From contig CM059193.1 in assembly GCA_030323885.1 (NCBI GenBank), positions 71,143,997-71,207,996 on the forward strand: a DNA stretch of 64,000 nucleotides, given 5' to 3'. The position numbers and the translations under genes are program-made. Shown piece by piece: positions 11,666 through 24,400 of the stretch. The notes beneath the pieces are model-generated. The model was given only the letters and a program-made list of their open reading frames with translations, was not told where the DNA came from and did no database searches. This stretch comes from Branchipolynoe longqiensis (lineage: Eukaryota; Annelida; Polychaeta; Phyllodocida; Polynoidae). The first letter of the stretch is position 1; the number at the start of each line of letters is the position of its first letter.

Positions 11666-12468
11666 CTATAGACGCACCCCTCCCATCGCCCCGGACAGGT
11701 AAGCATCTTCATCTTCGCTGCACCAGTTCAAGTCATTGATGAGATATTCGGGCGAGTTGGTTGGCCCCGGCTGTCCGTCGCTGCTGTCGGACGTTGAGCA
11801 CTCCGCAACGGGCAACGATGACCCCAGCTTCTGCTCCCCCGCGTCACCCGGTGCCTGCTCAAGCGCCACCAGCTGCTCTTGCCTTTCCAGCTGCTCAAAT
11901 GGTAGCCGGTCCGAGTCCAGTCCCTGCGGTTGTGGTTGCAGCTGCAGCTGAGGTTGCTGTGGCTGGACTTCTGGTTTCGGTTGCAGCTGCAGTGCTTGCT
12001 CGACTAACTGCGGCTGTGCAAACAGCTCTTGCTGCTGCTGTTTCTGTGTGTGCTGTTGCTGCTGCTGTTTCTGTGTGTGCTGTTGGTGCTGCTGTTTCGA
12101 TGGTTGCTTCTGAGTGTGCTGCTGTTTCGATGGTTGCTTCTGAGTGTGCTGCTGTTGGTGCTGCTGCTGCTGCTGTTTCGATGGTTGCTTCTGAGTGTGC
12201 TGCTGTTTCTGGGTGTGTTGTTGCCGCTGTTGCTTCTGCGTGGATGCTTGCGGCTCCTGTGGCCGTGGTTCCTGTGACTGTGGCTCCTGCTGCGGTTGGC
12301 GTGTGTTCACCGCAGACTGCCAGGCCCATGCCGTGGGCTGGACCTGACGTGACGTGATGCTGTGTATGGGTGGTAGGTCCCCCGTGATGGGAGGGTAGGG
12401 GCTGTCATAGCACAGGTCGTAGAAGTCGCCGGGGGTGTAGGGTGGTGGCGGCTCCACATCATCCAGGG
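11666..12468 (-). CDS. BAR-like gene, last exon with Gln-rich tract
   Basis: Acceptor TTCCCACAG; 803 nt to the TAG. Starts with DDVEPPPPYTPGDFYD. A CAG/CAA-rich repeat follows with a recurring HTQKQPSKQQ unit, then a QPQPQ-type stretch and an acidic end (WCSEDEDAYLSG). The repeat makes several antisense shadow frames of Leu/Val/Ala runs that are not genes. Confidence 0.85.
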
Positions 12469-15400
12469 CTGTGGGAAGAAACACACCATTATAGAACAGA
12501 CTAGAAACTGCAATTATTTAACCCCCAGGTTGGTTGGTTGTTGGAGTTTTATATCCTGGCAACATCTAAGGTCATATCAGGATGAGCACCGACTTGTGAC
12601 AGTGTGCAGTGATGGCGACTTCATAGTGCTGCCCCACTAGGAAATCAGGCCACCAGCACCATGACCTGATATCCCACTCAGTCACATTATCCTGACACTG
12701 AACGAACCAGTCCTTGCCCTATCCTATTAATGTTGAGCGCCAGGCTAGGAAGCGACACCTAGTGATTTAGAAGATTATAATCCTATATCAGGATATCAAC
12801 AAAACTTTGTATCCTCAGATTGTCACCCATCAAAGTACCTACAAAGTTCCAATGCTGCCTAACTTTGGTGATCGGATGAGAACCAGCATTTTAAAGGTGA
12901 TTTTGGCCATATTATAATTTCATTTTGTACTCTGGCTACGTGGAAGACTATATCAGATGTACTACTATACTTCTATAAAAACAAATATGAGTAACTATGT
13001 ATGTAGTGCTATAAATCCCACCTCTTAGATCACGACTAATAAAGATATTTATTGAAAGACAGCAATGCTTTATTTTACAATCACTGAACTAGTGTATTTG
13101 TAATCATTATTATCACTATTACTTCCATGACGTAACATTTTCTTATTCAAAAACAACTATCAGTCATTGTAGTAGGTACATATGGATTGGTATACTCAAT
13201 CACTAGTGGGATTCATTCTAGGCCAGAAATCTAGGACCAGACAGGCAGGCCAAATAACTTAAGTGCCCGCTTCCTATTTGCAGGTCGTGGAATTCAAAGT
13301 CGTCGTTTAAACCCTGACAGAGACAAACCAATGATATACAATTTTGTACTTGTCGCGACCTAGCTTGGCACTAAGCACTACTAGGATGGGAAGGAGTAGT
13401 GGAATGCGGAAGACCACATGATCAAAATAAAACACACAAAAACTTCGCTTTGCTTTAAATAGACAAAAACAGATTAATCAAATTGGTCGTAATGCTCGCA
13501 TTGCGTTTGATTCGTGGCGGGGGAGGAGGACCCCCCCCCCCTCTTTCATCCCTCCCCTGCCGCGACCGTTGGGTCGGTGACATAACACCCCCCCCCCTTT
13601 CCCTCGGCCCTTATAACCGGCCGCCCCTGCTGCTCCTAGCCACTCGCCTCCTATCACCCTCCTGGCCCGGACATAATTCTTCTTTCTTTGGCACCCCCGC
13701 CTCCTCGCCTCACGCCGCCTCCTCGCCTCACGCCGCCTCCACGGCTCGCGCTCCACGGCTCGCGCTCCACGCCTCACGCCTCACGCACGCACACCATCAT
13801 GCCAGCCGGCTCACGCCCCCGAGGTCGCCCCCCGGGCCGCCGAGGATCACGCCGAGGCAGGAGCGCCTCAGCCACCCCACACGACGCCGCCTCCGCGACT
13901 TCAACCGCCCCCAGCCTCCAGTCGGAGGCCACCTCCTGGGCTAGCGCCGTGGACGCCCGCATGGATGCCCAGGCCGCGGCCATGCAATCCCAGTCCGGCG
14001 CCATCGACCACCTCACAGCCCTCGTGGAGTCCATCACCCTCGCTCCACCTCGGGCGCCAGCTCTCCCGGAGCCTGCCGCCGCGCCCCCGCCTCGGGCCCC
14101 GGCCATATCGCCCCCCTCCATCGCCGACCGCCTAGCCGACCTGCTGCAGGAGCTCACCGCCGGGACTGGAGGGGGCGTTCACCCGGCCACGCACCCTCGC
14201 CTCCTCCCCGCCTCCGCGACTCCCGCCCATCCGACCTACCAACGCTACACGAGGCGCGGCCTATACACCACACAGCAGGCCGCCTCCGCGGCCCGCCTCC
14301 CCGCTGCCGCCCACCCCGCCCCCGACCGCTCCCCCGCATCCGCGGCCGACGCGGTCAGGGAGATATTGGAGTCCGCCGAGGCCCAGGGCAGCGGACGACG
14401 AAAAGGTATTCCACCCGGTTACCTCTTCCCTCACGACCTCATTGAGAGGGGCGCCGAGGGGAAGGCCCTGAAGCGCGGCGAGGCGACCATGGAGGAATAT
14501 AACCTCGCCCTCCGCATGCTCGAGTCGCACCCTGCCTTCCCCACCGACTCCCTCCCCGGATTACTCCACCACAACATGACCGTCCTCAGAGACTGTGTCA
14601 CCCATCCGTGGCCGACCGTACGGCGATATTCAGAGACCATATTCGCCTGGATCGCCGACGGACGGCTCCCGGATGGGTGGCGCGACCCAGTCGCGATTAA
14701 CTCAGTCCGTATGGATGTCATCACCGCCCCCGCGACTGCCTCCGGGGCGGAGCCAGAGCCCTCCCCTCCTCTACCCGCGCCCCCGCCCGACTACCCCCTC
14801 CCCCACACACTCCCGCCCCACCCACGCACACCCTACACCCACGAAGCTTACGGGATACCCTGCCCCGCCTGGAACCGGGACCCCACCTCATGCGACCAAC
14901 CCAGCCCCGACCGGAAGTCCGCCCCAGGGTGCCCCGCCACCAAAGCAACCGCCTGCCAACACCCGACACCACCCCCAACCGCCTCCCTAAACAACCCTGC
15001 ACTGTCCGCGCCAACCGCCACTCCAGTATCCTCACATCTCACGCCGGCCCAGATGGCCCCCATCACCCCCCCCCCCCCCCCCCGCCAGACTTCTCACATC
15101 TCCCGCCGGCCCAGATGGCTCCCATCACACCGCCCCTCACATCTCTGCCGCCGCCGCCGCAACCCCCCCACCCCTGCCTCAAATACCCCTCCCCCACCCG
15201 CACCCCCCCCCTCCCCCTCCCCCGGCGACACTGCATACATCGGCCGCCTCCCCGGCTCCGCCCCCTCAGCCCACGCTTTCGCCCTTCCCTTCTCCCACCC
15301 CTCCCGCACCTCCCACCCACCACCACCCCACCCCCCAGCGACCTCGGCGAACCAGTCGCCGAGGTCATCAACCCAGGCATTCAGGACACCCTTCCCGCCG

Positions 15401-18400
15401 CCCCCTCCTGCGGCCCCACCCCCACCGCCTACCGCCCCACCCTCCTCTCCATATGGCCCCACCTCTCCGGCGCCGCCTGGAGCCGCCACCCCATTTTCTC
15501 CCGAGCCTACCACACCCTCCGCGCTGCGGGCCTCCCTAATTTTTTGGCCGCCCGCATCCCCCTCCCTTCAGGCCTACACATCCCCGCCTGGCGTACCCGC
15601 CTCCGAGATCACCCCGACAAGGACCTAGTCGACCTCCTCGAGTACGGCTTCCCAGCCAATTACTCCGCCAGCACCCCCCCCCCCCCCGGCCCACATACAC
15701 TAACCACCGCGAGGCCCCGGAGCACCAGGCCCACCTCCGGGACTTCATTGCCACCGAGCTCGCACACGGCGCCCTTGCCGGCCCCTTCCTCGCCCCCCCC
15801 CTTCACCCCCTGGGCCCAGGTCTCCCCCATGATGACCCGCCCCAAATCCGACCCGGGCAAGAGGCGGGTCATCGTCGACCTCTCTTACCCCCCTGGCCAC
15901 AGCGTCAATGCTGGGATACCACGCCGTGAGTACCTGGGTAGGCCCCACGCCTACCGGCTTCCCTCCGTGGCCGACGTGGGCCGCCGCCTCGTCGGTCAGG
16001 GCACCGGGGCCTACACCTGGACCGCGGATATCTCCAGGGCCTACCGCCAGCTACGGGCCGACCCCCTCTCCTGCCCCCTCTACGGGATCGCCTTCGAGGG
16101 GGCCACCTATGTTGACCTCGCCCTCCCCTTCGGCTGCCGCTCCTCGGGCGCCGCCTGCGTCAGGGTGACCGCCGCGGTGGCCTGGATCCTCCGGCGCGAG
16201 GGCTTCCATGCCCTCGTGTACGTCGACGACTTTGTCGGGTGCGAGCTCACCTACCTGAGGGCCCGCCAGGCCTTCGACGGCTTCATCGCCCTCGTCGGCG
16301 CCCTCGGCCTGGAGGTCGCCTCAGGGAAGTGCCACCCCCCGGCGGTGCGGGTGTCCTGGCTCGGATTCGCCATCGACAGCGACGCCATGACCATCCGCAT
16401 CGCCCCCGACAAGGTCGACGAGCTCGTCGCCGACTGCGAGGCCCGGGTCGCCCGGCCTACCCTCGGGCGCCAGGAGCTCCAGAGCATCCTCGGCCGCCTC
16501 AACCACGTCGGCAGCTGCGTCCTGCCCGCGAGGAAGTTCATGGCGCGCCTCCTCGCGGCCCTGCGCAGCTGCCACGGGTTCGCCACCATCACCCTCGGGG
16601 ACGACGCCCTCCGGGACCTGGCCTGGTTCGCGGCCTATGGGCGCGCCTCCAACGGCCTCCACCTCCTCCGCCCGCCCGGGACCCGGAGGATCGTCATCGA
16701 GTGCGACTCGTGCCTCACCGGGGGCGGGGCCTACTCCCCCAGGCGATATTACGCCCGAGGGTACTCCAAGGCCTTCCGGGCCCGCTTCCCCGCCATCCAC
16801 GAGCTCGAGGCGGTCAACCTGGTGGTGGCGCTCCGCGCTCTCCTCCTCCCGGCTGACGTCGCGGGGGCCAACGTCGTCGTCAATACGGACAACATGGCCT
16901 CCGCCGCCTCCCTCGACTCGGGGCGGGCCCGGGACCCCACCCTCGGGACCTGCGCCCGGGAACTCTGGCTGATGGCGGCCGAGGCCTGCTTTGAGCTCAC
17001 CATCGTCCATAAGCCCGGGGCCGACCTCGTTCTGGCCGACGCCCTCAGCCGTGCCCACCTCCCTGGCCGGTGGGCCGGCGTGGCCCGAGACGAGGTCGCC
17101 CGCCTCGGGCTCGAGCGCGCCGACGCCGACCATGACGACTTTCCCTACAACCCCGGCCTCTGATCCAGGATACACCGCCTCCGAGGTCGCCGCCGTCGAC
17201 GGGCTGCGCATTGCCGCCCTCGCCCCCTCCACCTGGAGGAACCGTCGTCGACAGGCCCGAGGATACGTCGAGTTCGCCTCGGGCCACCGCTGGGACCCCC
17301 TCGCCCCGACGCCCTTCGACGTCGCCGCCTACACCGCCTCGCTCTACGCCCGCCCCCGTCCGGTACGCCCTCTCCGGGGCGCGCTCCTGGATGGAGGCGG
17401 CCGGGGGCGACCCCAGCGCCTTCACCTCCCGCCTCGCCAGAGACGTATGTCGCGGTGGGGAGCGGGCCTCCGGGCATGTCGCCCGCCCCGCCCCTCCCCT
17501 GACGCCTACCATCCTCGCCGCCGTCGCCCAGCACCTCGCCCTCGCCAGGCCCTCGGGCGTCGTCCCCCGGGCCGCTCTGCTCCTCGGGTACTACGGGATG
17601 CTACGGCAGTCCAGCCTCCTCTCCCCCGGCCCCGAGGTGTGGGGCGGCCCCCACACCATCACCCGCGGCGACGTCGCCCCCGCCCCCGGGGGGCTGCGGG
17701 TCACCCTCCGAACCACCAAGACCATCGCGCTGCCCTCGGGGGCGGTCGCCCTCTTCATCCTCGCCTCGCCAGGGCGCCCGCTCTGCCCCGTCGCCGCCTG
17801 GACCGCCTCCGTTGCCCTGGCGCCTGCCGGCCCCGCCGATCCCGCCTTCATACTGCCCTCCGGCCGCCCCCTCGACCCTCGGACTCTGACGGCCATCCTG
17901 CGAGGCGCCCTCTCGGCCCTCGGGGTGCCCGCCCCCGACGGCTACACTCTCCACAGCCTGCGCCGGGGGGCGGCCCAGGCCTGCCAGCGCGCCGGCGTCC
18001 CCCTCGCGGACATAATGGAACAGGGGACCTGGACCTCCGCCTCGGTCCACGCCTACGTCCCCCGTATCGCCGCCTCGGGCGCCCCTCGAGCCCTCTCCTC
18101 AGTTTTGGTGGAGGGCTCCTCGGGCCCCCTCCCTCCCATCTGACTTCAGACCCTGAGATGACACTAAACCTCGGGCTTGGCCCTCTGCGCCTATCTGACT
18201 CTTGATTTCTATATGGTACTGCACTTGAGCTTCATTGATACATGTTATACCTCATGTTAACTACATCCATTGCACGCTATAACATTGCCCCTTTGTCTGT
18301 GAATAAAGTGTGTTTTATTCCAATACCTGCCTCCCTCTCCTTCCTCGTCACGTATCGGTCGTAATGCTCGCATTGCGTTTGATTCGTGGCGGGGGAGGAG

Positions 18401-21400
18401 GACCCCCCCCCTCTTTCATCCCTCCCCTGCCGCGACCGTTGGGTCGGTGACATAACACCCCCCCCCTTTCCCTCGGCCCTTATAACCGGCCGCCCCTGCT
18501 GCTCCTAGCCACTCGCCTCCTATCACCCTCCTGGCCCGGACATAATTCTTTCCACCCACCCACCCTTACTTACTCTCATCACTAAACCTCGGGCTTGGCC
18601 CTCTGCGCCTATCTGACTCTTGATTTCTATATGGTACTGCACTTGAGCTTCATTGATACATGTTATACCTCATGTTAACTACATCCATTGCACGCTATAA
18701 CATTGCCCCTTTGTCTGTGAATAAAGTGTGTTTTATTCCAATACCTGCCTCCCTCTCCTTCCTCGTCACGTATCAACTCACATCAGACTAAAAACTAAGA
18801 CGCAGTTGACCTACTGCATCCAAGAGTGCAAGCACCAGGAGTTGAATAAAAACTCACATGTCTAGTACCCCTACCCTTGACCCCCATTGGCTGGCTGACT
18901 GGCACACACCTGGCATGGTGACGGCGCCCTGACCCTTCTGCTGCCGCTTGTACTGTCGAACCCGCTCCTTGGCGCGAACCACAAACTGCTTGGTGGCACC
19001 AGAACCTACAAGACATAAATAAATTAATGGCAAATCCATATGAAATAACCACAACTGTTAAAGTTGCATGATCCAAGGCTATTAAGCTTCTGCATTAAAA
19101 GAATATATTTGCAAGTTAAATCTATTAGGTTGATCGTTATAACCTAATTTACTTCAGTTTGAAGTGAATTTAATTTTAAGTGGTTAAATTTGGATAAATT
19201 TAAAATGAAAATGCGGGACATCATAAGCTTCAGCAGTGACAGCAGCTACGTGTATTTGTTTTCAAATTTGATGCTTTTCTCTGATTATGCAGCTTTTAAG
19301 AGTCAACCACAGTATCGACCAAGATTGTGTGTTTTTGTTTTCAAATTTGATGTTTCTCTCTGATTATCCAGCTTTTAAGAGTCAACCACAGGAAAGACTT
19401 AGATTGTATCTCTGTATCCATCTGTACATTGAAATATCCAACAAGGACACATAGCAAAACCATTAAAAACACAGCTACCACTAGTACTTTACACTCGACC
19501 AAGCACATGTTACATTGATTGATAGATGATGGCTTAACACCGTGTTAGCAACAAGGGCCACATTCATGGCGAAAAGCTAGGGGTATCTATTTTGTCAGTC
19601 TTGTAAAACACCACCAACATGCCTACTTTCAAATTTACACGAAACTCCAAAATTATCAGATCCACGTCAAATGATGTCGAAAGCCATCTCTGATGCAATT
19701 TTGAAGTGGTTAGACATTTATTTGAAGAAAGAAAAGCAGCAATAAAAACCAAAAATAGCAGGAACTGACGGTTGCTTACCTGTATACTTGAAGTCGCCGA
19801 GGTCGCCATTGTAGGCGTCTGGTAGCTGCGTTGCGATGTCACGCTGCGCCTCAAAGATGATGTTACATTTGCGGCTCATCTCCATGTACGCCGTAGACAG
19901 CCGTGTGTAGCCGTCCTTAAAGCGGATCAGCTTCACCGCTTCGTTCTCACGGATCTTGTCCTCAACTGTCACAACAGAAGTGATTAGAGATTAGAGTGTT
20001 TGAGCTATATGCTCAGGCCAAGTCAGAGACTCCACCATCAGGGCCCACAACATGTGGTGAGGATGCAATCTTTGAATAATAATCACCTGTGTATCTACTA
20101 GGCCGTATTCGATTATGACGAGCCGGGTCACCCGAGACATTAGGAGTTCGGGTCACCCGAGACGTCAGGATTTCAAATAGAACACCGCGAGTTGAGTCTA
20201 AAAATACAAGTGCCGTGTGCAAAACGACCCAACCCCAGTAACCCACGTCTTGACTCCGGGTGCTCGGAGCAATGACGTCACATTTGTGCTAGTACCTGTA
20301 GGATAACAGCTACCAGTGCAAGTCCTACACGTTTTTTAATGCTTTTTTTGTTGTTGTAATAATGAAATGGAAATATAACTAAACTATGCAATCATACTTT
20401 AAATCCTATTTTGCTGTAGTTATATCGGTTATTCCAACAACAACAAAAAAGAGTTTGGGATTAAGCCACCCCGAGAGTGTTCGTTTATGTAACCCGAGGT
20501 TATAGGCACTGTGCATGCGTCAAAAAGTGATTCGGGTGACCCGAGTTGTTTAATCGAATACGGCCCTAGTGATTTGGTAGGCTATTAGCGTGTATCACGA
20601 TGTCTATGGCACCTTGCATTCACAGGTCGTCACCCATTCAAGTACTAATCAGGCTCAATGTGGTTGCTTTTTTGTGTGTGATCAGACAAGAACCGGTGTT
20701 TCCAACATTCCGATAAATGCATTCAGAAATAAAATATTGCAGGGTGTGCACAGTACCGAAGACTATTCAAGATTTTTCATGGGTATTAAACACATTACAT
20801 TTACTTTGGAACCATTTATGTATGTATGTATGTATGTATGTATGTATGTATGTATGTATGTATGTATGTATGTATGTATGTATGTATGTATGTATGTATG
20901 TATGTATGTATGTGTAATGGCCCACGGCCCTCCGACTCTCACTCACGCAGTCACCCACGGAAGAACACCAAGATTCAATTCAGTGTACGCTTCACCCTTG
21001 GTTTATTGAACCATCTGCTCTCCGCGGCGTCAGTAGTTGTCTGACCCGCCCCCTGACTCGCCAGATCCCACATCGACTCTATAGGTGTGTGTGGGGGGGT
21101 GGGTCAGCCACACGCAGTAGAGGTCAGCCCAGTTGGGGTCTGACCGGTGGCTACCCGTGCCGCCACCTAGCGCAGTGTAATGGTACTGCGCTGGTGGACG
21201 GCGTAGTCTCCGCTGCTACCGCGTGATAGTAGAGCTCATGTTCAGACTACTACACTGCCCCCCCTAGAGTCTCACCGGTTGCAAACTGCAAACCGATGAG
21301 AATCGAGAAATGATAGAAGTCAACATGAGAACTAACTTGAAAGGGAGAGAAGCCTTACAAAGCTATGTATCCTTATGCGCAATTCCTAGACCTGCCTGCA

Positions 21401-24400
21401 GCGAATAGCAATGTGTTTCTAGCTAGCTGCAAGGCAAACATGTCATCAATCTAGGTGAAGAAAGAGTCTTTAAATGAGTCGCACAAAAACGACCTCTCCC
21501 AGCCTCTATGTAGTTGGTGTATAGAATGTTTTTTGCTGGGAGAGAGTTCATACCCCACAAGTGGAGCCCCCTCGACAGAAGGAAGCAGGGAACTGCTCAG
21601 TCCGCCCCCCGCCGCCCCCCATCTCAGGAGAACCGTTAGCGGGGCGCTCTTCCTTCTACGCGGAGCGGCTCCTCTTCGAGCTTCCTCAGTCCGTCCTTCT
21701 TGTGCCCGCGTCGCCTGGCCAGTAGATCACAGACGGTATTACACCGCGGACACGTCAAGCAGCCACACCCAGGACCCGCCACGCTCGGTGACCCGCTCCG
21801 GTGCAGAGTGCATGAAAGTAGAAGGGCGGTGTTACTTATAACAATTGAGAAAGTCTCCGCAGATACAACGTTTAGGTATGCAATACATTTCATAAGAAGC
21901 ACTGGGCGCCAGCAAGAACCCGGCCTCCTACAAAGTAAACTACACCCCATGTGCATCCTCCCCTGCCGTAACAGGAGCCGATGCACACGCTGTCAATCAT
22001 GTTCTGCCAGAAGCGCTTACTATAGTAGTAATTTTGAAATTAAAGAATGCAGCATAAAATAAGAGCCAGGGCGACACTGCATAGGAAAATCTTTTAGTGT
22101 GAAATGTACAGTGTCAACCCACCAACTCCCACACCATTGACCACCTCGTTCCACTGAATAAATTTAGAATATAATGTTTCCTAATAGTGTGGAAAAAGGA
22201 AGTCAAAACGGGGTGAAAGTTGAGGAATATCTAGAAATAATTAATCTAATATATATATATATAAAAAAAATTATTCCGACCCTTACTGCAGAAAAATAGG
22301 CAGAACACAAGAAGCTAGATCCTCCAATCGGGAGAAAGCTAAGCTCTTCACCACAACATATATTATCAACAATCGTACTGCAAAGAAAAATAATGTTGGA
22401 ATAGAGCAGTACGAAATGCTAAATACATCATGGTTATCAATGTAAAAATAGCACCGTAGTACTAAAAAGGTATATACAATATTATATTAGTATCAATATA
22501 TATATATATATATATATACAAGGCGGTATCCACCTCCTTAAGGGAGATGAACTATCAGAAAAAAAATTATTTTATATATTATTAATGTGTATATATATAA
22601 AAAAAATTAATAACCGCCACAGGGGTGCTGGTCTTTCAATTACCCCCGACGTGGAACCCGGAATCCCTCGGACAGAGCTAGCGCCGATCACCTGCGCGAG
22701 CAGTCAACCACCGCTAACCTAACTGCCACCTGTCATCCGAGACATCACGTTATCCAGAATCCCTCGGACAGAGGAGAGCGACGCCCAACTGTGCCAACAG
22801 TTAAACGTCGTCCACCACCCCGTCACTTGTCATCTGAATTTTGACGTGACGTCCAAAATCCCTCGGACAGGACAGAACGACGACTAATCGCCGTCCACCT
22901 TCCCGTCACCTGTCATCTGAACGTCCCCGTCAGCGTCAGAAGGCGCCCTTGCCGCCCGCGCCAGCAGCGCCCGATGTGCCGCAGCAGCATCAGCCACCAA
23001 GCTGGCCGGCAGGCCGTGCAGCCTGTCCTCGACGCTGAAGCCAGAGAGATCCAAAGCACGCAATGAACCATCCCAGCTCCGGAAGTCAGAGCGAAACGCG
23101 GCAGAAAAAGTCATGTCAATGTCATCAATGACTGCCGCCTGCCGCGCCCTCTGCTCGCGCGATGCCTCCAACTTTCGCTCGACAATCTTTTTGTCCTCAA
23201 CGATATTGTCGAAGTCTGCACCGCGCCTACCCTCAGCCTGGCGCGCCAGAACATCCTGTGTCTGCGCGACGACCGCGTCAAAGCCCCCTATGAAGGCTTT
23301 AACCAGGCCGTCGACCGACTCAGTGATCCTGGCCGTCACGTCCAAGCGGTTGGCCTCGCAGAGACGCTCCGTGATGCCGTCCAGCGCAAGGGCGACACTG
23401 TGTTCGACCAATGGGGCCGCAGCCACCACCGGTCGCACAGGTACCACCCCCGGAGAAGGACCGACAACAGGAGCAATCACCACTGGTCTCACAACCGGGC
23501 TTGCAGACGCTGTCACCGTCAACTGAGAGGCAGATCCCGCAGCCGCCGACACACGTCGCCGCGGAACCTGACCCAACGACACCGGTTGGGACACCGATGC
23601 CACTGGCACCGTCGCCACGGTCGCCGGAGCACGCGCTACCACCGCACTCAGAGTGTCGGGTGTCAGCGCAGCCACCAGCTTCCGACGCTTACGACGGCGC
23701 ACGCCCCTTGATCCACCCTCCTCCGGATCAATAGTCGCGACTGGCAACTCAGGCCAGTCTTTCAACCCCTGCTGGGCAGCAGATGGAGGGGGTGGAGGCG
23801 GCGGCGGGGGAGGCGAAGCTGACCTGTCCGACCCCTGGTTCCGCTGCAGCTGGATAGCAGAGCCATCGCGCAATGGTACCAGGGACGAGGACCTCTTACC
23901 TCTCCCCTTGCCTTTCCCCTGGACGGACCTAGCACCCCGCCCAGAGCTCGAAGAGGCCACAGGAGCCGCTCGCCCCTGCTGGTCCCTCCTCACGGCAACA
24001 GCACCACGACCCCTGCCCCGTTTCGCCGAAGATGCGCCGCGACCGGTGTAGAACCGCTCACGACGTACCTCCGCCGACCCAGGAACATATATAAACAGGG
24101 CAATCAACCTGTGCTGCTTGGGCAGCACCAGGGTTTCCCTGCTATAGTGGAAGTCTGTGCGCTGCTTCATCGTGAAGGACACAGCTCTCTTCGACACGGA
24201 CTGAGGATTCCACTGAATCTCACTCAGCCCCTTCACGACGTCATCTAACATACGTCCGTGGCCCTCCATGAGATGCTTGATCATCACCCCGCGGCGAGCA
24301 GTCACGAAGTACTGTCCTGTCGCCTTAAGCGTTGGACAGCCCTCAGAACCACTCGCCACGTTGAACGGTCTAGTGCACCTCCAGAGAGGGGCGGTGTGCA

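Larger units (their letters stand above)
13485..18774 (+). mobile_element. Ngaro/PAT-type tyrosine-recombinase retrotransposon
   Basis: 5.3 kb and far more GC-rich than its surroundings. It has the split direct-repeat order A1 (13485-13681), ORFs, B1 (18162-18356), A2 (18357-18550), B2 (18580-18774). A1/A2 differ only in C-run lengths, and B1/B2 are each 195 bp and appear identical, so the insertion is recent. It encodes a gag-like protein, reverse transcriptase/RNase H and a tyrosine recombinase, and no DDE integrase. This layout is established for Ngaro and PAT elements of the DIRS order. It sits antisense in intron 8 of the BAR-like gene. No target duplication is visible, as expected for recombinase-mediated insertion. 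Confidence 0.92.

Noticed and set aside
11736..12357. Long + strand frames rich in Ala/Val or Leu opposite the Gln tract
   Set aside because: Antisense shadows of CAG-type repeats in the last exon of the minus-strand gene.
13478..18205. Many long minus-strand and alternate-frame ORFs in the GC-rich element
   Set aside because: Stop codons are rare in this composition; only the frames with gag, RT/RNase H and recombinase motifs are supported.
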